A stretch of 20,513 bases of DNA from positions 1 through 20,513 of the forward strand of contig JALNWR010000020.1 in assembly GCA_023230795.1 (NCBI GenBank), read 5' to 3'. Below, one piece after another: positions 15,635 through 20,513 of the stretch (positions are counted from its first letter, which is position 1; the number at the start of each line of letters is the position of its first letter). The DNA is from Candidatus Cloacimonadota bacterium (lineage in GTDB: Bacteria > Cloacimonadota > Cloacimonadia > Cloacimonadales > Cloacimonadaceae). The translations under genes and the position numbers were made by a program. The notes under the pieces are model-generated. The model saw only the letters and a program-made list of their open reading frames with translations, ran no database searches and was not told where the DNA came from.

Positions 15635-16133
15635 ATGTCATATCAAAACATTTCGTTCCTGCAAACAGGAAAGCGCGCAATAGATAGTAAATACAAAAAA
15701 TGGTTCCGCACGGATGATGCCTTTCAATACGAATCCGGAAATATAGAACAGCACTATCAGTGAAATGAGCACAATCTACCGAATGGAAATGCCAGAAGGT
15801 GGGATTACATAATATTGAAACTTCAAAGTAAGAACTTATTACGCGTTGTTTTTGCAGAGCCTCACCCTATAAAAGAAGGCAATGTCCAGGAAGTTCTTGA
15901 AAAACTTGCATGGCTAAAGAGCACTATGAAAAGCCATCCTGATTTAAAACACTTTGAAGGCCAAAAAAATGAGTTTTATTGGATCTACTCAAAGTCGAAG
16001 ATATCAGCGAATTCACAATCAAGAAGAAAGTGTTATTTGATGAATCTGAGAATTGTCGGCATCCCTTTAGATATCTAAACAGGTTCAATATGCTGTCTAA
16101 ACCAGTCCCAGCGGGACGGTATTTCAGATAGTA
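15635..16133 (+). pseudogene. Decayed partner gene of the AAA ATPase (in-frame stop and frameshift)
   Basis: ATG 15635 lies nine bases after the ATPase stop, with GAGGG upstream. The frame gives 42 residues (MSYQNISFLQTGKRAIDSKY...), then TGA at 15761-15763. The same frame stays open after it for over 300 bases: NEHNLPNGNARRWDYI, then LLRVVFAEPHPIKEGNVQEV. Near 15973-16000 the sensible reading moves to another frame (LLKVEDISEFTIKKKVLFDE, then NCRHPFRYLNRFN), which runs into the dispersed repeat at 16104 and stops at 16131-16133. I read it as one gene of about 150 codons, broken by a nonsense mutation and a frameshift, with its end replaced by a repeat. The family is unrecognised. Two separate small proteins, or sequence errors, are alternatives. 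Confidence 0.6.
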
Positions 16134-16230
16134 AAGCCACAGCTGCACAGTGGCCCAGAGTCCTTGGACGCCATTTCAGATAGCACACCCCGACCAGGCC
16201 ACAATTAAACTTTCGGATAAGACACAGAAC
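16104..16230 (+). repeat. Dispersed repeat family, copy upstream of tldD
   Basis: The first unit is AGTCCCAGCGGGACGGTATT then TCAGATAGTAAAGCCACAGC; the second, from about 16159, is AGTCCTTGGACGCCATTTCA then GATAGCACACC. The tail is CGACCAGGCCACAATTAAAC then TTTCGGATAAGAC, where the usual GGGGGAATGCC end is missing. CAGCGGGACGG and CCACAGCTGYACAGTGGCCC are shared with 14205-14336. It covers the end of the decayed ATPase partner gene. Confidence 0.8.
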
Positions 16231-16249
16231 TCCCCTTTCGAGAATCTCC

Positions 16250-16284
16250 TTGACAGCTAAGATCATACCCAGTAATCGTATCAA
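16250..16284 (+). promoter_or_regulatory. Possible promoter of tldDE
   Basis: A perfect TTGACA is at 16250-16255, about 20 bases after the repeat tail. TAATCG at a 17-base spacing is a poor -10; TATCAA at 16279-16284 matches better but is too far. The ribosome site AAGGAG (16301-16306) and ATG 16312 follow. Confidence 0.35.
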
Positions 16285-16311
16285 CAAGACAATTACTTAC
16301 AAGGAGTCACT

Positions 16312-17691
16312 ATGAAAAAGATGTCCTTAAGCTCTCTTTTGCCCGCCGGGGCGGAATATGTGGAGCTCAAACAGCAGGAAAATCGTAGCCAGGGGCTTAA
16401 CTATCTGAATGGGACGCTAGTTCAGAACAGCAATTCCTTTAGCGGGGGGATAATGTCCCGCACCTTTACCAATGGAGTATGGGGACTGGCCAGCAGCGCG
16501 GACATGAGCACCGCAAGCATGCAGAAAGTAATCAAAAAGGCGGTAAGCAACGCCAAGCTGCTCTCCCGCAGTGTGAACAAGGGCAAGCTGATCCTCCCCT
16601 CTACCGCGGCGCAGGGCGAATACCTTTTTTACAGCAAAAAGACGCCGGTATCCACCGCCGAAAAAATCGAATTTCTCGGAGCTTTGGACAAGTATATCGC
16701 CGATAAATACCCGGATTTGAGCACTCGCCGGGTTTTTGTGCAACAGCAGGAAACCGAAAAGTACATCCTGACCAACGATGGTGGAGCAATGCACACTATG
16801 ACCCCGAAGTCTGTGATAGGAATCGTTTTGATGCTCAATCATCAGGGGGAATCGCTGATACATTATGATATCATTGGTGGTTTTGGCCAATTTGAAGATA
16901 ATTTCAGCGATCCGGCCCTGTGCTTTCCCGTGATAGATAAGCTCTATAGCGAATTGATGGATAAGAAAGATGCCGTATTTGCTCGCGCCGGCACCTTTGA
17001 TTGCGTATTGGACGCCAAGCTTGCCGGAATACTGTCTCACGAAGCCATCGGGCATACCACTGAAGCGGATTTTGTGCTGGGAGGCTCCATCGCCGGAGAG
17101 TATCTGGACCAGCCTGTAGCCAGCGAAATACTTACCTTGATAGATCTAGCGCACAGCTGGGACGGCAAGACCTGCCCGGTGCCGGTCTTCATAGACGATG
17201 AAGGAACCGAGGCTAAAGACTGCGTGATCATCCAGGACGGCATCCTGAAAAGCTATATGCACAACAAAGAAAGCGCAATGCTCCTGGGGCATGAACTCAC
17301 CGGTAATGCCCGGGCCTATTCTTACAGCGATGAGCCCCTCATCCGCATGCGCAACACCATGATAGTCCCCGGTAAGGATAAGCTGCAAGACATGATAGCC
17401 TCTATCGAAGACGGATATTATCTGATCTCTTCCTCAAATGGCCAGGCCGATGCCACCAGTGAATTTATGTTTGGCGTGGGGCTTGGTTATGAGGTCAAAA
17501 ACGGCAAAATAGGCAAGGCCATCAAAGAAACCACTATTTCCGGAGTTGCCTTTGATCTGCTGAAGACCGTGAGCATGATCTCCGATGATATGCAGTGGAC
17601 GGGATCCGGAATGTGTGGCAAGAAACAGCTGATCTCTGTAGGAATGGGCGGCCCCGCCATCAAATGCAAAGTCAATATGGGAGGTAAATAA
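16312..17691 (+). CDS. tldD: TldD-type metallopeptidase
   Basis: A 459-residue TldD homologue. TldD and TldE form a heterodimeric zinc peptidase that degrades unfolded peptides and, in Escherichia coli, helps mature microcin B17 and turn over the CcdA antitoxin. The zinc motif HEAIGH is at residues 242-247 in AGILSHEAIGHTTEADFVL, with ligands H243 and H247 and catalytic E244. Further family features are GTFDCVLDAKLAG, DDEGTEAKDCVIIQDGILKS, and the conserved GSGMCGK near the C terminus. No signal peptide is present, so it is cytoplasmic. Ribosome site AAGGAG lies just upstream. Its TAA shares one base with the ATG of tldE (TAATG), as usual for a translationally coupled pair. Confidence 0.95.
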   Translation: MKKMSLSSLLPAGAEYVELKQQENRSQGLNYLNGTLVQNSNSFSGGIMSRTFTNGVWGLASSADMSTASMQKVIKKAVSNAKLLSRSVNKGKLILPSTAAQGEYLFYSKKTPVSTAEKIEFLGALDKYIADKYPDLSTRRVFVQQQETEKYILTNDGGAMHTMTPKSVIGIVLMLNHQGESLIHYDIIGGFGQFEDNFSDPALCFPVIDKLYSELMDKKDAVFARAGTFDCVLDAKLAGILSHEAIGHTTEADFVLGGSIAGEYLDQPVASEILTLIDLAHSWDGKTCPVPVFIDDEGTEAKDCVIIQDGILKSYMHNKESAMLLGHELTGNARAYSYSDEPLIRMRNTMIVPGKDKLQDMIASIEDGYYLISSSNGQADATSEFMFGVGLGYEVKNGKIGKAIKETTISGVAFDLLKTVSMISDDMQWTGSGMCGKKQLISVGMGGPAIKCKVNMGGK

Positions 17692-18983
17692 TGGATACGC
17701 GTCAACTAATGAAAGGCATTATGAGAGCTCTGCAAGAGCGCGGAGCGGATAAGGCCGCACTCTGGCTTAGCGGCAGTAGCTCAGAAGAATTCAACGTGGT
17801 CTATCAAGAATTGAACCTTTTGCGCAGCGTGGAAAGCCAGAGCCTCAACCTCGGCGTGATCAAAGACCAAAGGCAAGCCAATACGAGCTTGAACCAATTT
17901 GATGAGCAATCGGTCCAGGCGGCCATAGATGAGCTGATGACCGCTGTGGAATCCTCCAATGCAGATCCGGCTTTTGATATCTCGCCAAAGCAGGCGCCAC
18001 AGGTCTTTAGCGATGGGCCCAGGCAGATGGATGCAGACAAAATAGTGCAGCGTTTAGACGAGTTTACAACGGCTATGAAACAGGACTTTCCCGATGTGTT
18101 TTTTGATGCCTTCCTGTCCTTTAACCTCAATACAAGCTACTATCTGAACAGCAATGAAGTGGATTTTGAGCAGAGAACTGCATATTATGCCTTCAGCACC
18201 AAGTTTACCGCTAAAAAAGATGGGAAGATGTCGTCGTTCAATTACATCAGTTTCACTCTTGCAGATTTGGACAAGCCTCTTTTGGAGGTGAATTTCCTGC
18301 GTGAGCTGATGCGGCAGATATCAGAGCAAACGACTACCTCACCCATCCCCAAAAACTTTTGCGGAGATATCATCCTGGCGCCTTATGTGGGGGCAAGCCT
18401 GCTTTATACCCTGATATCTCAACATTTTGGCTCTTCCGGATTGCTCACCGATAGCAGCCGCTTTCCAGAGCATATCGGCAAAAAGGTATTAGACGAAAAG
18501 CTGAGCCTTTACGCCACCCCAACCGATGAAAGACTCGCCGATAAGAGCTTTATCACAGACGATGGCTATTTATCCAAAGCCGCCGCCATAATCGAAAAGG
18601 GAGTATTAAGACACTATCCCATCAATCTATATACGGCAAATAAAGTGGGTAAGCCCCGCACCATCGGTCAATTGAACCAAATGGTAGTGGAGGCAGGTTC
18701 GACTACTCTATCCGATATGATCGCCAGCGTAAAAGAAGGCGTGCTGTGTATGCGAGCTTCCTTTGGCAGCCCCAATCCCAATGGAGATATGTCCGGAGTC
18801 TTGAAAAACAGCTATTATATCAAAGATGGTAAGCTTGTCTATCCCATCAGCGAAACCATGATGAGCGTGAACCTGGTGGATGTATTTAACCGCATCAAGA
18901 ACATCTCCTCTGAGACGATGAATCTGGGCTCCTGTATATTCCCCTATATCCAGATAGGAGATGCGGATATATCCCGGAAATAA
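17691..18983 (+). CDS. tldE: TldE/PmbA-type peptidase partner
   Basis: A 430-residue TldE (PmbA) homologue that completes the TldD/TldE peptidase. It has the family fold but no HExxxH motif, so TldD supplies the zinc centre. Family-like parts are LLRSVESQSLNLGVIKDQRQ near the N terminus, FCGDIILAPYVGASLLYTLI in the middle, and GDMSGVLKNSYYIKDGKLVY near the end. GGGAGG sits nine bases before the ATG, inside the end of tldD. A rho-independent terminator follows at 19118. No peptide-modification or toxin-antitoxin target gene is next to the pair, so the natural substrate cannot be read from context. Confidence 0.92.
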   Translation: MDTRQLMKGIMRALQERGADKAALWLSGSSSEEFNVVYQELNLLRSVESQSLNLGVIKDQRQANTSLNQFDEQSVQAAIDELMTAVESSNADPAFDISPKQAPQVFSDGPRQMDADKIVQRLDEFTTAMKQDFPDVFFDAFLSFNLNTSYYLNSNEVDFEQRTAYYAFSTKFTAKKDGKMSSFNYISFTLADLDKPLLEVNFLRELMRQISEQTTTSPIPKNFCGDIILAPYVGASLLYTLISQHFGSSGLLTDSSRFPEHIGKKVLDEKLSLYATPTDERLADKSFITDDGYLSKAAAIIEKGVLRHYPINLYTANKVGKPRTIGQLNQMVVEAGSTTLSDMIASVKEGVLCMRASFGSPNPNGDMSGVLKNSYYIKDGKLVYPISETMMSVNLVDVFNRIKNISSETMNLGSCIFPYIQIGDADISRK

Positions 18984-19117
18984 TTCGGTTGTGCTGATGC
19001 CTGTATGAAGCAGCTCCTTGAGCATATTTGTGTGAGCAAAAGAAAAAACTTGCCACAGAACTATGGACAGATTATATTGTCTTTAGCCTACAGACCCTAC
19101 ATAGAATGCCCTCCGAT

Positions 19118-19157
19118 ACGTGGGGATCGCCGCCCGGTGTTCCCCACGTTCTTTTTT
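19118..19157 (+). terminator. Rho-independent terminator after tldDE
   Basis: ACGTGGGGA (19118-19126) pairs perfectly with TCCCCACGT (19141-19149), followed by TCTTTTTTG. This is a textbook intrinsic terminator. The 18984-19117 stretch before it holds no gene. Confidence 0.85.
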
Positions 19158-19194
19158 GTCCGCCCTGACAAGGGTTTGAGCGGATAGTAGCGTC

Positions 19195-19224
19195 CACACA
19201 AAAAGGCCTACCCTCAGGCAGGCC
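19195..19224 (-). terminator. Rho-independent terminator for the minus-strand barrel gene
   Basis: Read on the minus strand, GGCCTGCCTGAGGGTAGGCC forms a stem of about eight pairs (one G-T) and is followed by TTTTTGTGTGG. It lies 33 bases downstream of the barrel gene's restored stop codon, which supports that stop as the real end of the gene. Confidence 0.75.
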
Positions 19225-19256
19225 AGGATTGCGTGCTTGTTTTGAAGCGATAGTCC

Positions 19257-19831
19257 TTAGTATAGAAATCCCAGATTTATCATGAAGGAGTTGTTTTTCA
19301 CATCTGAACCATCTTCGTCTATCGTGGTAAGGCCCATGCTGTAACGAGCACCAATGAGCATGTTTGTATTAAAAACGAGGTCGATACCAAGGCCCAAGCC
19401 AAAATCGAAATCCTCCGCGTTTTTGATTTCAACTGTCGTTTCATCAGATCCGTTTTCAAAGTGCTGTTACCTTTGATCAGATAGCGGAATTCCGGACCCA
19501 GATAGGGTTGAAACTTCAGCTTACCTTCGCCCAAGTCAAGCTTGGCGAAAATTGGCAATTCAAGATAATGCAGAGTTTGCTTATGCTCTATGCCCAATGC
19601 TTCCTCCTGAGCGCCTCTTTGAGTGTAGAGCAATTCAGGTTGCAAAATCAGCATCTGATCCAAGTGATACTGCATCATCATGCCGCCGTGAAAACCGATC
19701 TTGGAATCCATCTCGGGATCACCGCCATAGTTTGAGATATTCAAACCGCCGCGCAGGCCGTAGATGGATTGACCAAAGGCAAAACTGATTCCCAGCACTG
19801 CCAGAAGGGAAATGAGAACTACTTTTTTCAT
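19257..19831 (-). pseudogene. Outer-membrane beta-barrel protein with a one-base frameshift
   Basis: ATG 19831 has AGGAGATATC upstream and begins with a signal peptide (MKKVVLISLLAVLGISFAFG). The following 110 residues are an 8-strand porin-like barrel (YGLRGGLNISNYGGD, HYLELPIFAKLDLGEGKLKF, PYLGPEFRYLIKG). After GNST at about 19460-19458 the annotated frame turns into nonsense and stops at 19319. One base restored there gives a convincing end: ENGSDETTVEIKNAEDFDFG, GLGIDLVFNTNMLIGARYSM, then FMINLGFLY and TAA at 19257-19259. The restored protein is about 191 residues and ends in an aromatic residue, as barrels do. Either a recent mutation or an assembly error. It resembles the outer-membrane beta-barrel (OMP_b-brl_2) group; its cargo is unknown. 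Confidence 0.8.
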
Positions 19832-19879
19832 GATATCTCCTATTCTTGAACGTGTCTTAGTTCAGACTGTTCTTTAGTA

Positions 19880-19910
19880 AATATATTAAGCGAAAAAGAA
19901 CTAAAGGCAA
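19880..19910 (-). promoter_or_regulatory. Probable promoter of the barrel gene
   Basis: On the minus strand, TTGCCT (19910-19905) and TAATAT (19888-19883) are spaced 16 bases apart; an overlapping TATATT at 19885-19880 is a second -10 option. The leader to ATG 19831 would be about 45 bases. Beyond it, 19911-20148 shows no gene. Confidence 0.5.
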
Positions 19911-20148
19911 GCTATTACTACATAGTCAATATATCGGTCTGCTTCGTGTTATGATGCGCAAATATCCTGATTCCGGGCTGATAGCTATTAGGATGATGGG
20001 AGATGAAGCTTTTATGTAGTTTAGGCTATCCTCTCTACTTGATATCGTGTGATACCGGATCTGGTTTAGCAGGAATGGCATCCTGCTCTAAGGTGTGTTA
20101 TCAAAATCAGGCTTAAGAAAATATAGGGAACCTCCTGCAATAAATGCA

Positions 20149-20280
20149 GGCATTCCCCCCATTTTACGAGAGTCTGATTATGGACTGGTCGGTGTTTGCT
20201 ATCTGAAATGCCGTCCCTACAGGACTCAAATTGTTGTGGGGCTTATGGTTTCTATCTGAAATGGCGTCCTTATGGGACTT
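20149..20280 (-). repeat. Dispersed repeat family, minus-strand copy
   Basis: On the minus strand: AAGTCCCATAAGGACGCCAT then TTCAGATAGAAACC, then GAGTCCTGTAGGGACGGCAT then TTCAGATAGCAAACACCGAC, ending CTCGTAAAATGGGGGGAATG then CC. It runs into a small hairpin (CCTGCAATAAATGCAGG, 20134-20150). It points toward the minus-strand barrel gene, but stops about 320 bases before it. Confidence 0.8.
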
Positions 20281-20347
20281 GGATTGGAAGGACATTAATG
20301 CTGGAATCATGAATCTTAACTGCCAAAAGTATAAATTAAAACACATA

Positions 20348-20508
20348 GGCATAGATGATAGATAAGATACTATCATTAAGTTCATTATCAAAAGAGTGAC
20401 TCGATATTTTGGGGGAATGCCAGTATATTAGAAGGCATTCCCCCAAAATACTGAGCTATTCTTTTGATAATAAATTCATTGGCTTTATCTTAGCTTGCAT
20501 CTATGTCC
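20348..20508. repeat. 161-bp near-palindromic MITE/REP-like element
   Basis: The left arm 20348-20421 and the right arm 20434-20508 are inverted copies of each other across a 12-base loop. They are nearly perfect near the loop (ATTTTGGGGGAATGCC) and about three-quarters matched overall by eye. The left arm is found again at 1-74 with two differences. No coding capacity is evident. Whether it has target-site duplications cannot be judged because the element reaches almost to the window end. Confidence 0.8.
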
Positions 20509-20513
20509 ATATA

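Noticed and set aside
15761..15763. TGA recoding (selenocysteine or alternative code)
   Set aside because: TGA ends many solid genes here at tight overlaps, the broken gene also carries a frameshift and a replaced 3' end, and no hairpin of selenocysteine type was evident by eye.
16312..18983. Modified-peptide (microcin-like) biosynthesis locus around tldDE
   Set aside because: No precursor peptide, cyclodehydratase or exporter is next to the pair; flanks are repeats, a terminator and a barrel gene.

Overview
The window looks like a chromosomal segment of an uncultured diderm bacterium. A member of the Cloacimonadota (Candidatus Cloacimonas-like), or a neighbour in the Fibrobacteres-Chlorobi-Bacteroidetes group, fits best. 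This is inference from protein style: a short secreted protein ending in a T9SS/FlgD-type sorting domain, a secreted SUMF1-fold protein with an N-terminal beta-sandwich, a small outer-membrane beta-barrel, and many dispersed intergenic repeats. No rRNA, tRNA or CRISPR was seen. TGA is an ordinary stop, because most genes end with it in overlapping operon junctions.

Layout: (1) 1-883, a repeat-rich intergenic zone with the 5' end of an IS3-like transposase remnant, a large hairpin, units of a dispersed repeat family and a 144-bp tandem duplication. (2) 884-11689, a tightly overlapping six-gene operon for glycan import and breakdown: a solute-binding protein fused to an ABC permease, a second permease with a roughly 370-residue extracytoplasmic insertion, GH38 alpha-mannosidase, GH20 beta-hexosaminidase, GH130 mannoside phosphorylase and a secreted CBM9-like protein. 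(3) 13819-11988 on the minus strand, a two-gene unit of a sorting-domain protein and a SUMF1-like protein. (4) 14445-16133, a visibly more A+T-rich island with an SMC/OLD-like AAA ATPase and a decayed partner gene. (5) 16312-18983, the tldD-tldE peptidase pair. (6) 19831-19257 on the minus strand, a frameshifted outer-membrane beta-barrel gene. (7) 19832-20513, repeats, including a 161-bp near-palindrome whose left arm is repeated almost exactly at position 1.

How the operon probably works: the two fused or enlarged permeases form a sugar importer with its binding protein covalently attached. Imported oligosaccharides are then cut in the cytoplasm, since GH38, GH20 and GH130 have no signal peptides: alpha-mannose by GH38, beta-GlcNAc by GH20, and a beta-mannoside such as Man-beta-1,4-GlcNAc by phosphorolysis with GH130. 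This set matches catabolism of N-glycan-like mannose/GlcNAc glycans. No ATP-binding subunit or regulator is encoded here, so a shared ATPase elsewhere is implied.

The most interesting signals are the composite importer, especially five degenerate copies of an LNxxWGxxYxSFxxIxLP-like motif in the permease insertion, and the dispersed repeat family. That repeat lies upstream of four transcription units, always pointing toward the gene, and at three of them ends a short distance before a TTGACA box.
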